Assembly: GCA_934436435.1 (NCBI GenBank)
Contig: CAKSAN010000002.1
Location: forward strand, 186,001 to 250,000
From: an uncultured Acetatifactor sp.
GTDB lineage: Bacteria; Bacillota; Clostridia; Lachnospirales; Lachnospiraceae
Length of the DNA stretch: 64,000 bases
Direction: 5' to 3'
Both the position numbers and the translations under genes were made by a program. Positions within the stretch are counted from its first letter, which is position 1. Every line of letters begins with the position of its first letter. Below, in pieces: positions 9,670-18,620 of the stretch. The notes beneath the pieces are model-generated. The model saw only the letters and a program-made list of their open reading frames with translations, had not been told where the DNA came from and ran no database searches.

Positions 9670-10851
9670 GTGTTTACATCATTTTTGATAAAGTATGCCG
9701 AGATCGGCATTAAAGGGAAAAACCGTTACCTGTTCGAAGATGCTCTGGTACGCCAGATCAAATATGCCCTGAAAAAGTGTGAGGGAGAATTTCTGGTACA
9801 CAAGACACAGGGTCGTATTTTCGTAGATGCAGAGTCAGAATTTGACTATGATGAAGTTGTGGCACATTTGCAGAGAGTCTTTGGAATCTCCGGCATTTGT
9901 CCGGTAGTCCATGTACAGGACGAGGGCTTCGAGAAGCTGTGCGAGACCGTGATCGACTACATTGCAAAGGTATACCCCGACTGTAACCAGACCTTCAAGG
10001 TGGCAGCGAGACGTGCCAGAAAAAATTACCCCAAGGATTCCATGACCATCAATATGGATATGGGGGAGGCTATTCTGAGCGCATATCCCAACATGAAGGT
10101 GGATGTACACCATCCCGATATCATGCTGAACATCGAGATCCGTGAAGAAATCTATATCTACTCCGTAATCCTGCCCGGTCCCGGAGGCATGCCCGTAGGT
10201 ACCGGCGGCAAGGGAATGCTGCTTTTGTCCGGTGGTATCGACTCTCCCGTGGCAGGCTATATGATCGCCAAGAGAGGTGTCAAGATCGATGCGGTATATT
10301 TCCATGCACCGCCCTACACCAGCGAACGTGCCAAGCAGAAGGTCGTGGATCTGGCGAAGATCGTTGCCCGTTATACCGGCCCGATCTACCTGCATGTGAT
10401 CAACTTTACCGATATTCAGTTATATATTTATGAGAAATGTCCTCATGAGGAACTGACCATTATCATGCGCCGCTATATGATGCGCATCGCGGAGCAGATC
10501 GCGAAGGAGACCGAGTGTCTGGGTCTGATCACCGGTGAGAGTATTGGTCAGGTAGCATCCCAGACCATGAATTCCCTGATCGCTACCAATGAAGTCTGTG
10601 AACTGCCGGTATATCGTCCGCTGATCGGCTTCGACAAGCAGGACATCGTGGAAGTATCTGAGAAGATTGGCACTTATGAGACTTCCATCCTGCCCTACGA
10701 AGACTGCTGTACCATCTTTGTGGCAAAGCACCCTGTGACGAAACCCAACGTGAAAGTGATCCGCAGACATGAACACAATCTGGATGAGAAGATCGATGAA
10801 CTGGTGAAGACCGCACTGGAGACCAAAGAACTGATCATTGCGGAAGCGTAA
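9670..10851 (+). CDS. thiI: tRNA 4-thiouridine synthetase (tRNA sulfurtransferase)
   Basis: 393 residues with a GTG start after an AGAAAGGA site. ThiI adenylates uridine 8 of tRNA and inserts sulfur passed from a cysteine desulfurase. The order is an N-terminal ferredoxin-like domain (FTSFLIKYAEIGIKGKNR), a THUMP domain to about residue 165, and a PP-loop ATP pyrophosphatase domain with LLLSGGIDSPVAGYM near residue 187. The protein ends near residue 393 and has no C-terminal rhodanese domain, so it is the short form usual in Bacillota. It follows a cysteine desulfurase gene and is closed by a strong hairpin at 10864. Confidence 0.95.
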   Translation: MFTSFLIKYAEIGIKGKNRYLFEDALVRQIKYALKKCEGEFLVHKTQGRIFVDAESEFDYDEVVAHLQRVFGISGICPVVHVQDEGFEKLCETVIDYIAKVYPDCNQTFKVAARRARKNYPKDSMTINMDMGEAILSAYPNMKVDVHHPDIMLNIEIREEIYIYSVILPGPGGMPVGTGGKGMLLLSGGIDSPVAGYMIAKRGVKIDAVYFHAPPYTSERAKQKVVDLAKIVARYTGPIYLHVINFTDIQLYIYEKCPHEELTIIMRRYMMRIAEQIAKETECLGLITGESIGQVASQTMNSLIATNEVCELPVYRPLIGFDKQDIVEVSEKIGTYETSILPYEDCCTIFVAKHPVTKPNVKVIRRHEHNLDEKIDELVKTALETKELIIAEA

Positions 10852-10863
10852 AAGAGAAGCAAG

Positions 10864-10906
10864 AAAAATGCCTTGAGAGGATTGCGACTCTCAAGGCATT
10901 TTTAAA
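10864..10906. terminator. Bidirectional intrinsic terminator between thiI and the HPr-like gene
   Basis: A perfect 16-bp inverted repeat pairs 10864-10879 with 10888-10903 around an 8-nt loop, with five A at its left end and five T at its right end. It lies between a + strand and a - strand gene that converge, so it can end transcription from both sides. Confidence 0.92.
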
Positions 10907-10941
10907 TTGTCGTTATGTATTCGGACTTCCGAATCGGTAAC

Positions 10942-11172
10942 TTAAACCAGATAAGGCTTTAATACTTCCAGAACCTCATCAGCGCCATCCTCTGCATGGA
11001 TGTTCAGGTCGATAGGCTTGGAAAGATCCAGGCTGAAGATACCCATGATGGACTTTGCATCAATTACGTATCTGCCGGATACAAGATCGAAATCATAATC
11101 GAACTTAGTAATATCGTTTACGAAAGATTTTACCTTATCAATAGAATTTAAAGAAATCTGAACTGTCTTCAT
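10942..11172 (-). CDS. HPr-fold protein lacking the phosphorylatable histidine
   Basis: 76 residues from the ATG at 11172, chosen for the AAGGAGG site 8 nt upstream; a longer frame to 11241 lacks such a site. The middle matches the HPr regulatory-serine region (DAKSIMGIFSLDLSKPI, around S43). The N-terminal segment that carries the GIHARPA histidine in HPr reads LNSIDKVKSFV here, so phosphotransfer from enzyme I is not expected. It may act as a Crh-like regulator, or simply share the fold. A full HPr is encoded separately at 45921. Confidence 0.78.
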   Translation of the reverse strand: MKTVQISLNSIDKVKSFVNDITKFDYDFDLVSGRYVIDAKSIMGIFSLDLSKPIDLNIHAEDGADEVLEVLKPYLV

Positions 11173-11274
11173 GTTGACTACCTCCTTAATGTGTGTCATA
11201 CCTTCTGACTTCATATTAATGGGTGGACGGCCAAAAGTCAAGACGAAAACAATACAAAAAAAGTGAGGAATCCT

Positions 11275-12735
11275 ATGAAAAGTGTAGCATTACACAACCT
11301 CGGATGTAAGGTTAATTCCTATGAAATAGAAGTAATGCAACAAATGTTACAAGAAAAAGGTTATACTATTGTACCATTTGATGAAATCGCAGATATTTAT
11401 ATTGTAAATACCTGCACAGTTACCAATATTGCAGACCGGAAAAGCAGACAGATGCTCCACCGGGCAAAACAGAAAAATCCGGCGGCTCTGGTGGTGGCCG
11501 TGGGCTGCTATGTGCAGACCGGCAGAGAGGATGTGGAGCAGGATCCCTGTATCGACCTTGCCATCGGCAACAACCGCAAGAAAGATCTGGCTTCCATTCT
11601 GGAAGAGTATTTACAGGATCTGGAACGGGAAGATGCAGTGGCGGAGAACGGGGGAAATGCCAGACAAGGCGTGGACAAGACCCTGCATGATACCACAGTC
11701 ATCGACATCAACCATACCGCGGAATACGAAGAAATGACGTTGAAGCATACCGCGGAGCATACCCGTGCCTATATCAAGATCCAGGACGGCTGCAACCAGT
11801 TCTGCTCCTACTGTGTCATCCCCTATGCGAGAGGCAGAGTCCGCAGCCGCAGAGCGGAAGACATCATCCGGGAGATCACCGGCATGGCACAGGCAGGCTA
11901 CCGGGAGATCGTACTGACGGGCATCCACATCAGTTCCTACGGCATTGACTTCGACGAGGAGGCCTGGAAACGGGGAGAAAGTGTCTCCGTATTAAAAGAA
12001 GATGAGGAAAGAAGAGATTATTCCGGCAGCAGTAAGCTGATCGATCTGCTGGAACGGATCCATGATATTGAAGGCATCGAGCGCATCCGTATCGGCTCTC
12101 TGGAACCCCGTATCGTCACGGAGGAGACCGCGGCAAGAATGGCGATTCTGCCGAAGCTGTGTCCCCATTTCCATCTGTCTTTACAGAGTGGATGTGATGC
12201 CACTCTGCGCCGCATGAACCGCAAATATACTTCCGAGGAATATGCGGAGAGTGTAGAGTTGCTTCGCAAGGTATTTGACCATCCGGCCATCACCACGGAC
12301 GTTATCGTGGGCTTCCCGGGAGAGACGGAAGAGGAATTTGCTGAGACGAAAGCATTTCTGGACCGGATCCGGTTCTTTGAAATGCATATTTTCAAATATT
12401 CGAAGCGTGCCGGAACCAGAGCCGCCGTGATGCCTGAGCAGGTGCCGGATCCCGTGAAGACCGCCAGAAGTGCGGAGCTTCTGGCCATGGAGAAGGAACA
12501 GTCGAAGCAGTTCCGTGCCCACTATGTGGGACAGGAGGCGGAAGTACTTCTGGAGGAGACCAAGGAGATCAGCGGAACAGAATACCTGCTGGGACACACC
12601 AAAGACTATGTGAAGATGGCGGTTCCGGCACAGGAGAATAAAAATATCCTGACAAATACTGTGCTGCGGGGCAGAGTGCAGGGATTCCTGACAGATGAGA
12701 TTCTGTTGTTATCACCTCTTGAATTTTCAAAGTAA
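11275..12735 (+). CDS. mtaB: tRNA (t6A37) methylthiotransferase
   Basis: 486 residues. A radical-SAM enzyme that converts t6A37 to ms2t6A37 in tRNAs decoding ANN codons. The UPF0004 domain shows its three cluster cysteines (C11 in [10 protein letters not shown]47 in NTCTVTN, C78 in VGCYV). The radical-SAM site is CNQFCSYC (C173, C177, C180), and a TRAM-like domain ends the protein. I chose ATG 11275 because AAGTGAGGA sits 5 nt upstream; an in-frame GTG at 11263 lies inside that site. GARGRVRSR after the third radical-SAM cysteine fits MtaB better than MiaB or RimO. Confidence 0.93.
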   Translation: MKSVALHNLGCKVNSYEIEVMQQMLQEKGYTIVPFDEIADIYIVNTCTVTNIADRKSRQMLHRAKQKNPAALVVAVGCYVQTGREDVEQDPCIDLAIGNNRKKDLASILEEYLQDLEREDAVAENGGNARQGVDKTLHDTTVIDINHTAEYEEMTLKHTAEHTRAYIKIQDGCNQFCSYCVIPYARGRVRSRRAEDIIREITGMAQAGYREIVLTGIHISSYGIDFDEEAWKRGESVSVLKEDEERRDYSGSSKLIDLLERIHDIEGIERIRIGSLEPRIVTEETAARMAILPKLCPHFHLSLQSGCDATLRRMNRKYTSEEYAESVELLRKVFDHPAITTDVIVGFPGETEEEFAETKAFLDRIRFFEMHIFKYSKRAGTRAAVMPEQVPDPVKTARSAELLAMEKEQSKQFRAHYVGQEAEVLLEETKEISGTEYLLGHTKDYVKMAVPAQENKNILTNTVLRGRVQGFLTDEILLLSPLEFSK

Positions 12736-12761
12736 ATGCGGTAATATAAGGCATAACGGAA

Positions 12762-12785
12762 AAATTTGCCCGAAGGGCGAAATTT
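12762..12785 (+). other. Hairpin in the mtaB-ireB gap
   Basis: AAATTT and GCCC (12762-12771) pair with GGGC and AAATTT (12775-12785), leaving one bulged G and a GAA loop. It has no T-tract and lies 26 bp before the next ATG. It could be a weak leader structure; no function is claimed. Confidence 0.35.
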
Positions 12786-12811
12786 GCCATAGGCAGAAAA
12801 AAGAGGATTAT

Positions 12812-13075
12812 ATGCAGGACTTAGGAAATACACAATACTTCAAGGTAGAGACAGAACCTGAGACCGGCGTGAAGCTGGTGCTTTCTACCGTATATGAGGC
12901 ACTGACAGAGAAGGGATACAACCCTGTGAACCAGATCGTAGGTTATATTATGAGCGGAGATCCCACTTATATTACCAGCCACAAGAACGCCCGCAGCCTG
13001 ATTATGAAGGTGGAGAGGGACGAGTTGGTAGAAGAATTGCTCACAGAGTATATCCGGACCAAACACTGGAAATAA
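12812..13075 (+). CDS. ireB: IreB family regulatory phosphoprotein (UPF0297, YrzL)
   Basis: 87 residues starting [13 protein letters not shown] at ATG 12812, with AAGAGGA 4 nt upstream. The conserved core [38 protein letters not shown] is diagnostic of UPF0297. In Enterococcus the family member IreB is a substrate of the PASTA kinase IreK and negatively affects cephalosporin resistance. ruvX follows after 23 bp and then a DUF1292 gene, the same order as yrzL-yrrK-yrzB in B. subtilis. Cytoplasmic. Confidence 0.93.
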   Translation: MQDLGNTQYFKVETEPETGVKLVLSTVYEALTEKGYNPVNQIVGYIMSGDPTYITSHKNARSLIMKVERDELVEELLTEYIRTKHWK

Positions 13076-13098
13076 TTACAACTATCAGGAGGACCCAC

Positions 13099-13542
13099 AT
13101 GCGTATCATGGGTTTGGATTTCGGCTCACGTACCGTGGGCGTGGCAATCAGTGACAGCCTGCTGCTGACAGCACAAGGGGTAGAAATCATTCGCCGCAAA
13201 GAAGAGAATAAATTACGGCAGACATTGGCCAGAATTGAAGAGTTGATCGTGGAAAATGAAGTGGAAGAGATTGTACTGGGGCTTCCCAAGAACATGAACG
13301 ATACCGAGGGTGTCCGTGTGGAGCTGACCAAAGAGTTCAAGGAGAAGCTGGAGCGCAGGACCGGTCTTCCGGTATATTTCTGGGATGAGAGACTGACTAC
13401 CGTGGCTGCGGACAAGGCAATGATGGAAGCGGGGATCCGTCGTGAGAATCGCAAGGATTATGTGGATATGATCGCGGCTACCCTGATCCTGCAGGGATAT
13501 CTGGATCGCAGGAACAATGAGAAGAAAAAGGAATTGGAATGA
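13099..13542 (+). CDS. ruvX: Holliday junction resolvase-like protein (RuvX/YqgF)
   Basis: 147 residues, normal length. RNase-H-fold nuclease family with roles proposed in Holliday junction resolution and 16S rRNA maturation. Motifs visible are [15 protein letters not shown] (acidic residue of the first strand), [16 protein letters not shown] and [16 protein letters not shown], ending with [21 protein letters not shown] precedes the ATG. Its stop overlaps the next start by 4 bp (ATGA), so the DUF1292 gene is coupled to it. Confidence 0.94.
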   Translation: MRIMGLDFGSRTVGVAISDSLLLTAQGVEIIRRKEENKLRQTLARIEELIVENEVEEIVLGLPKNMNDTEGVRVELTKEFKEKLERRTGLPVYFWDERLTTVAADKAMMEAGIRRENRKDYVDMIAATLILQGYLDRRNNEKKKELE

Positions 13543-13802
13543 GTAAACTGGAAAAGATCACATTTCGCCCCGAGGGCGAAGAACCTGTAGAATTTTATGT
13601 ACTGGAACAGACCAGAATCGGTGGACACAATTATATTCTGGTGACCGACGTGGAAGAGGGTGACGGAGACGCCCTGATCCTGAAGGATATGTCTCAGGAT
13701 GGCGAAGAAGAGAGCATTTATGATGTTGTCTCCGATGATGAAGAACTGGAAGCAGTATCCGGTGTATTTGCGGATATGCTAGAGGACATTGATTTAATTT
13801 AA
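13539..13802 (+). CDS. DUF1292 family protein (YrzB-like)
   Basis: 87 residues, strongly acidic, starting [37 protein letters not shown], which matches DUF1292. The family is small, cytoplasmic and of unknown function, but is nearly always found after ruvX in Bacillota, as here. Translation is coupled to ruvX through the ATGA overlap. A weak GTCCT/AGGAC hairpin with AT-rich flanks (about 13810-13855) may end the operon. Confidence 0.9.
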   Translation: MSKLEKITFRPEGEEPVEFYVLEQTRIGGHNYILVTDVEEGDGDALILKDMSQDGEEESIYDVVSDDEELEAVSGVFADMLEDIDLI

Positions 13803-14145
13803 TTTTAGATAAATACAGGCGGTCCTGTGAGAAGGACGGTCTTATATTTATATAGGATTTGTATGATTGGCAGAGAGGGATACAGGATGCTTTGCCGGTT
13901 TCAGCATATAATGGTTTTGTGCTAAAAGTGACAGGGAATACACGGAAGGCATGAAAACAACCGTTATTTTGATGGAATCGTAAGATCTGGGGTGTCTGAT
14001 TTTCACGGGAGTTTTCGGGAAGAGAGCCGGAGAAGCGGACGAGGAATCGCAGATCTTTGTTTGCAGAGCGTAATATCCCATTCTATTGCTGAGATACATA
14101 CACGAAGCTAGATGTATAGACGTATAGAATTTGGAGGTAATTTCG
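13803..14145. other. 343-bp gene-free region before the RNase J gene
   Basis: It holds a weak possible terminator (GTCCT/AGGAC inside TAAATA/TATTTA, about 13810-13855), a perfect TATAAT at 13907-13912 without a clear -35 partner, and the TTGGAGG site at 14131-14137 for the next gene. I find no convincing ORF, RNA gene or structured repeat copy. If 13907 is the -10 box, the RNase J mRNA has a leader of more than 200 nt with no structure I can assign. Confidence 0.5.
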
Positions 14146-15822
14146 TTGAAAAAGAAAAAAGAGAATAGTAGCGTTTCAGGTCTGAAGATCATTCCTTTGG
14201 GAGGCCTGGAACAGATTGGTATGAACATTACTGCCTTCCAGTATGAGGACAGTATTATTGTGGTGGACTGTGGTCTGTCTTTCCCTGCGGATGATATGCT
14301 GGGAATCGATCTGGTCATTCCGGATGTGACTTATCTGAAGGATAATATCGACAAGGTAAAGGGCTTTGTCATTACCCACGGACATGAGGATCATATCGGA
14401 GCGCTGCCCTATGTACTTCGGGATATTAATGTACCTATCTACGCCACCCGTCTGACCATGGGCATCATTGAGAACAAGCTGACCGAGCACAATCTCATGA
14501 AGAAGACCAAGCGTAAAGTGGTGAAGTTCGGACAGTCCATCAATCTGGGTGATTTCCGGGTGGAATTCATCAAGACGAATCACAGTATCGTAGATGCCGC
14601 AGCACTGGCAATTTATTCCCCTGCAGGTATTGTGGTGCATACCGGAGACTTCAAGGTAGATTATACCCCGGTCTACGGAGATGCCATCGATTTACAGCGT
14701 TTTGCCGAGATTGGCAAAAAGGGCGTACTGGCACTGATGTGTGACTCCACCAACGCAGAGCGTCCCGGCTTTACCCCTTCCGAGAAAACAGTGGGTAAGA
14801 CCTTTGATACTTTATTTGAAGAACATAAGAACACCAGAATTTTCGTGGCGACTTTCGCATCCAATGTGGACCGTGTACAGCAGATCATCAATACAGCCTA
14901 CAAGTTCGGTCGTAAGGTAGCTGTGGAAGGCCGCAGCATGGTGAATATTCTGGATACCGCCATTAAGCTGGAGTGTATCAGCATTCCCGAGAATACACTG
15001 GTAGATCTGGATCAGATGAAGAACTATCCGGACGAGCAGCAGGTTATCATTACCACCGGAAGTCAGGGGGAAAGCATGGCAGCCCTGTCCCGTATGGCCA
15101 ACAATATGCACCGTAAGATCACTATCGGTGCGGGAGATACGGTAATCTTCTCCTCCAACCCTATCCCGGGCAATGAGAAGTCCGTCACCAAGATCATCAA
15201 CGAGCTGCTCCGCAAGGGCGCAGACGTTATTTTCCAGGATGCTCATGTATCCGGACATGCCTGTCAGGAAGAGATCAAGCTGATTTACACTCTGATCCAT
15301 CCGAAGTACGCAGTACCCGTGCACGGAGAATACAAGCATCTGAAGGCACAGGCGAAGATCGCAGAGAGTCTGGGTATCAGTAAGGACAATATCTTTATCC
15401 TGTCTTCCGGAGATGTGCTGGAAGTCAGCGAGGAACAGGCGAAGGTAAACGGCAGAGTTCCTGTAGGTGCCATCCTTGTGGACGGTCTGGGAGTCGGCGA
15501 TGTCGGAAATGTGGTACTGAGAGATAGACAACATCTGGCAGAAGATGGTATTATGATCGTGGTTATGAGTCTGGACAGAGCCAGCGGAGAACTGGTAGCC
15601 GGTCCCGATATTGTATCCAGAGGTTTTGTATATGTGAAGGAATCCGATGAACTGATTGAGGAAGCCAGACATACCGTAGATGATGCGTTACAGGCGTGCC
15701 TGGATAAGGGAATCACAGACTGGGGCAAGCTGAAGACTACCACCAAGGATGTACTTAGCGATTATGTGTGGAAGAAGACCAAGAGACGCCCCATGATCCT
15801 TCCGATCATTATGGAAGTGTAG
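14146..15822 (+). CDS. Ribonuclease J
   Basis: 558 residues from a TTG start. RNase J is a zinc-dependent metallo-beta-lactamase/beta-CASP nuclease with 5'-3' exonuclease and endonuclease activity in mRNA decay and rRNA maturation. The metal site HGHEDH is at H78, H80, D82 and H83, TGDFKVDYTP follows, and the beta-CASP motifs (GRSM, GSQGE, HVSGHA) and a C-terminal domain are present. TTG 14146 has TTGGAGG 8 nt upstream; a TTG at 14131 overlaps that site and is rejected. A YlbF family gene follows 31 bp on. YlbF-type proteins modulate mRNA processing in B. subtilis (there with RNase Y), so the pairing is suggestive. Confidence 0.95.
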   Translation: MKKKKENSSVSGLKIIPLGGLEQIGMNITAFQYEDSIIVVDCGLSFPADDMLGIDLVIPDVTYLKDNIDKVKGFVITHGHEDHIGALPYVLRDINVPIYATRLTMGIIENKLTEHNLMKKTKRKVVKFGQSINLGDFRVEFIKTNHSIVDAAALAIYSPAGIVVHTGDFKVDYTPVYGDAIDLQRFAEIGKKGVLALMCDSTNAERPGFTPSEKTVGKTFDTLFEEHKNTRIFVATFASNVDRVQQIINTAYKFGRKVAVEGRSMVNILDTAIKLECISIPENTLVDLDQMKNYPDEQQVIITTGSQGESMAALSRMANNMHRKITIGAGDTVIFSSNPIPGNEKSVTKIINELLRKGADVIFQDAHVSGHACQEEIKLIYTLIHPKYAVPVHGEYKHLKAQAKIAESLGISKDNIFILSSGDVLEVSEEQAKVNGRVPVGAILVDGLGVGDVGNVVLRDRQHLAEDGIMIVVMSLDRASGELVAGPDIVSRGFVYVKESDELIEEARHTVDDALQACLDKGITDWGKLKTTTKDVLSDYVWKKTKRRPMILPIIMEV

Positions 15823-15853
15823 TATTAGCGATTGCTGGAAAGGTCGTGGACAG

Positions 15854-16189
15854 ATGAAGATCACATCGGACGAAAATGTAAATCAGGCCGTAGAACAGAT
15901 GGTACAGGCGATTCGCAATACAGATGTTTATCTGGAGTATCGGAGACAGCTGGAACGTGTGAAGGAGCAGCCGGAGCTTAAGAGACAGATCGATGATTTC
16001 CGGGCGCGGAACTTTGAATTACAGACCAATAAGGACACTAATTTTGACAAGATCGATCAGTTTACCCGGGAGAATGAGGCGTTTCGTGAGAATCCCCTGG
16101 TATCCGATTTCCTGGCGGCGGAACTGGATTTCTGCCGTATGATGCAGGAGATCGGCCTCTATGTTACCGATCAGGTGCATTTTGAGTGA
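15854..16189 (+). CDS. YlbF family regulator
   Basis: 111 residues, almost entirely helical (QAVEQMVQAIRNTDVYLEYRRQLERVKEQPELKRQIDDFRARNFELQ). This matches the Com_YlbF family, which in B. subtilis (YlbF, YmcA, YaaT) forms a complex affecting RNase Y, competence and sporulation. The start ATG has GGAAAGG about 8 nt upstream. Location directly after RNase J suggests a role in RNA turnover here too, but that is inference. Confidence 0.85.
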   Translation: MKITSDENVNQAVEQMVQAIRNTDVYLEYRRQLERVKEQPELKRQIDDFRARNFELQTNKDTNFDKIDQFTRENEAFRENPLVSDFLAAELDFCRMMQEIGLYVTDQVHFE

Positions 16190-16233
16190 GCATGGTTCGA
16201 AATGTGAAGCACTTGTAAGAAAGGACAGAAAAC

Positions 16234-16683
16234 ATGAAAGCAGCAAATTTGGCGGGGGTCGTATTGGGTGCTATTTTAAAAGTGATGTTTGCGGTGATCG
16301 TGGTATATCTGATCTATACCGGAGCATCTACATGCTATGACTACGGTTATCGTATTTTCACGGAGCCTGCGATCTCCACCGGAGAGGGCCGCAAGGTCAC
16401 TGTGACCCTGACTTCCGATATGTCTGCGACAGAGATCGGTACCACGTTGCAGGAAAAAGGACTGGTAAGAGACGGTAAACTGTTTGCACTACAGTATCTG
16501 TTATCCGAGTATAAACAAGACTGGAAGCCCGGAACCTACGAGCTGAGCACCGCCATGACCGCAGAAGAAATGATGGAAGTCATGGCCGGACAGACGGAAA
16601 GTACGACGGAAGAGACAGTGGAGACCATAGATAACGGCAGTGCGGTTACCGGAGACGGACAGGATCAGGCCGCAGGCTATTGA
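16234..16683 (+). CDS. MltG/YceG-like membrane protein without the catalytic domain
   Basis: 149 residues: one N-terminal membrane helix (about 7-31), then a domain matching the small N-terminal module of endolytic transglycosylase MltG (VTVTLTSDMSATEIGTTLQEKGLVRDGKLFALQYLL and KPGTYELSTAMTAEEMMEVM). A full MltG is about 330-390 residues and carries a catalytic Glu in the C-terminal domain; here a short Thr/Glu-rich tail follows instead, so glycan cleavage is not expected. In B. subtilis the full MltG gene (yrrL) also lies just before trmR, so this is a positional counterpart. AGAAAGGA lies before the ATG. Confidence 0.75.
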   Translation: MKAANLAGVVLGAILKVMFAVIVVYLIYTGASTCYDYGYRIFTEPAISTGEGRKVTVTLTSDMSATEIGTTLQEKGLVRDGKLFALQYLLSEYKQDWKPGTYELSTAMTAEEMMEVMAGQTESTTEETVETIDNGSAVTGDGQDQAAGY

Positions 16684-16700
16684 AAGACATGAGGGAAAGT

Positions 16701-17363
16701 ATGATCATAGATGAGAGAATGTCTGCGTTTATCGATTCCCTGGACAGCGGGAATCCTGTGTGGCTGAATGAGATTGAAAAATTCGCTCTGGAGACACAGG
16801 TTCCCATCATACGCAGGTCCATGCAAAGTCTGTTAAAGTTTTTGCTGAATTTTACAAAGCCGAAGAGCATCCTGGAAGTCGGGACTGCTATCGGCTTTTC
16901 TGCGTTACTGATGAGTGAATATGCCCCGGAGGATTGTCATATCACGACCATAGAAAAATACGAGAAGAGGATCCCCATTGCAAAAGAAAATTTCCGGAAA
17001 GCGGGACGGGAAGACCGGATCACCTTGCTGGAAGGGGATGCCACGGAGATCCTGCGGGAACTGGAAGGTACCTATGATGTGATCTTCATGGATGCGGCAA
17101 AGGGACAGTATATTCATTTCCTGCCGGATATTTTACGCCTGCTAGCCCCCGGCGGCCTGCTGATCTCGGACAATGTATTGCAGGACGGCGACATTATAGA
17201 ATCCCGCTTTGCTGTAACCAGAAGAAACCGGACTATTCACGCCAGAATGCGGGAATACCTGTATGAATTAAAGCATCACCCGGGGCTGGAGACCGTGATC
17301 CTGCCGGTGGGGGATGGAGTGACACTGAGTACGAAGAAAGAGGAAAAACAAAATGACATATAA
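16701..17363 (+). CDS. trmR: tRNA 5-hydroxyuridine O-methyltransferase (class I SAM-dependent)
   Basis: 220 residues from ATG 16701, chosen for the GAGGG six nt upstream and the typical start MIIDERMSAFIDSL; upstream in-frame TTG 16680 and ATG 16689 have poorer sites. The protein has the catechol-O-methyltransferase-like fold: SILEVGTAIGFSALLMSEY (SAM motif, about residue 53), TIEKYEKRIPIAKENF, and VIFMDAAKGQY with the metal-site Asp. In B. subtilis TrmR methylates ho5U34 of tRNA to mo5U. The next gene, overlapping by 11 bp, is the matching U32 hydroxylase. Confidence 0.88.
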   Translation: MIIDERMSAFIDSLDSGNPVWLNEIEKFALETQVPIIRRSMQSLLKFLLNFTKPKSILEVGTAIGFSALLMSEYAPEDCHITTIEKYEKRIPIAKENFRKAGREDRITLLEGDATEILRELEGTYDVIFMDAAKGQYIHFLPDILRLLAPGGLLISDNVLQDGDIIESRFAVTRRNRTIHARMREYLYELKHHPGLETVILPVGDGVTLSTKKEEKQNDI

Positions 17364-18594
17364 AAAACCGGAACTTTTGATCCCGGCCAGCAGCCTGGAG
17401 GTATTAAAAACAGCTGTTATTTTTGGCGCAGATGCTGTGTATATCGGCGGTGAGGCTTTTGGTCTTCGGGCCAAGGCGAAAAATTTCAGCAGCGAAGAGA
17501 TGGCGGAGGGAGTGGCTTTCGCCCATGCCCATGGAGTGAAGGTCTATGTGACAGCTAATATTCTGGCGCACAACTATGACCTCGAAGGAGCCGGAAAATA
17601 TTTTGCCGAGCTGCGGGATATGAAACCGGAACAGCCGGACGCACTGATCATTTCCGATCCGGGTATGTTCATGATCGCCAGGGAAGTATGGCCCCAGGTG
17701 GAAGTACACATTTCCACCCAGGCCAACAATACCAACTACGAGACCTACCTGTTCTGGTGGAAACTGGGTGCGAAGAGAGTGGTATCGGCCAGAGAACTGT
17801 CCCTGATGGAGATCAAAGGCATCCGAGAAAAAATACCGGCGGAGATGGAGATCGAGAGCTTTGTGCATGGGGCAATGTGTATCTCTTATTCCGGCAGATG
17901 TCTGCTGAGCAACTTTTTCACCGGAAGAGATGCCAACAGAGGTGCCTGCACCCATCCCTGCCGTTGGAAATATGCGGTGGTGGAGGAGACCCGACCCGGG
18001 GAATATCTGCCGGTCTATGAGAATGAGCGGGGAACCTATATTTTTAATTCCAAGGATCTGTGCATGATCGAGCATATTCCGGAGCTGGTGGAGGCAGGGA
18101 TCGACAGCCTTAAGATCGAAGGCCGCATGAAGACCGCATTGTATGTGGCGACGGTAGCCAGAACCTACCGGAAGGCCATTGATGACTATTTTGAAGATCC
18201 GGAATTGTATGAGAAAAATATGGACTGGTACAAGGCGGAGATCTCCAAGTGTACCTACAGACAGTTTACGACGGGATTTTATTTCGGCAAGCCCGATGAG
18301 AACACCCAGATCTACGATAACAACACCTATGTGAACGAATATATTTATCTGGGGATCGTGGAAGCGGTGAAGGACTCTCTGTGCCGGATCGAACAGCGGA
18401 ACAAATTCTGTGTGGGAGATTCCGTTGAGATCATGAAACCCGACGGCACCAATGTACCGGTGACGGTGGAAGCTATGTACACCGAGGAGGGAGAAAGTGT
18501 GGACAGCGCACCCCATCCCAAACAGGTACTGTGGATAAAGTTGTCCGAAATGCCGGAGAAATTTGATCTCCTGCGCCAGAAGAACAATGCATGA
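17353..18594 (+). CDS. U32 family tRNA hydroxylation protein (TrhP-like)
   Basis: 413 residues. U32 proteins, once called peptidases, include TrhP/YrrN/YrrO, which use prephenate to form 5-hydroxyuridine at tRNA position 34. The family signature is ESFVHGAMCISYSGRC, then LSNFFTGRDANRGACTHPCRW (about residues 170-215), with the clustered Cys that bind a metal or Fe-S centre, followed by LKIEGRMKTALYVATVARTYR. It overlaps trmR by 11 bp, so hydroxylation and methylation of U34 are encoded as one unit. One protein replaces the two (YrrN and YrrO) of B. subtilis. Confidence 0.88.
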   Translation: MTYKKPELLIPASSLEVLKTAVIFGADAVYIGGEAFGLRAKAKNFSSEEMAEGVAFAHAHGVKVYVTANILAHNYDLEGAGKYFAELRDMKPEQPDALIISDPGMFMIAREVWPQVEVHISTQANNTNYETYLFWWKLGAKRVVSARELSLMEIKGIREKIPAEMEIESFVHGAMCISYSGRCLLSNFFTGRDANRGACTHPCRWKYAVVEETRPGEYLPVYENERGTYIFNSKDLCMIEHIPELVEAGIDSLKIEGRMKTALYVATVARTYRKAIDDYFEDPELYEKNMDWYKAEISKCTYRQFTTGFYFGKPDENTQIYDNNTYVNEYIYLGIVEAVKDSLCRIEQRNKFCVGDSVEIMKPDGTNVPVTVEAMYTEEGESVDSAPHPKQVLWIKLSEMPEKFDLLRQKNNA

Positions 18595-18620
18595 GAACGT
18601 GTAACCGGAGGTAACACTTG

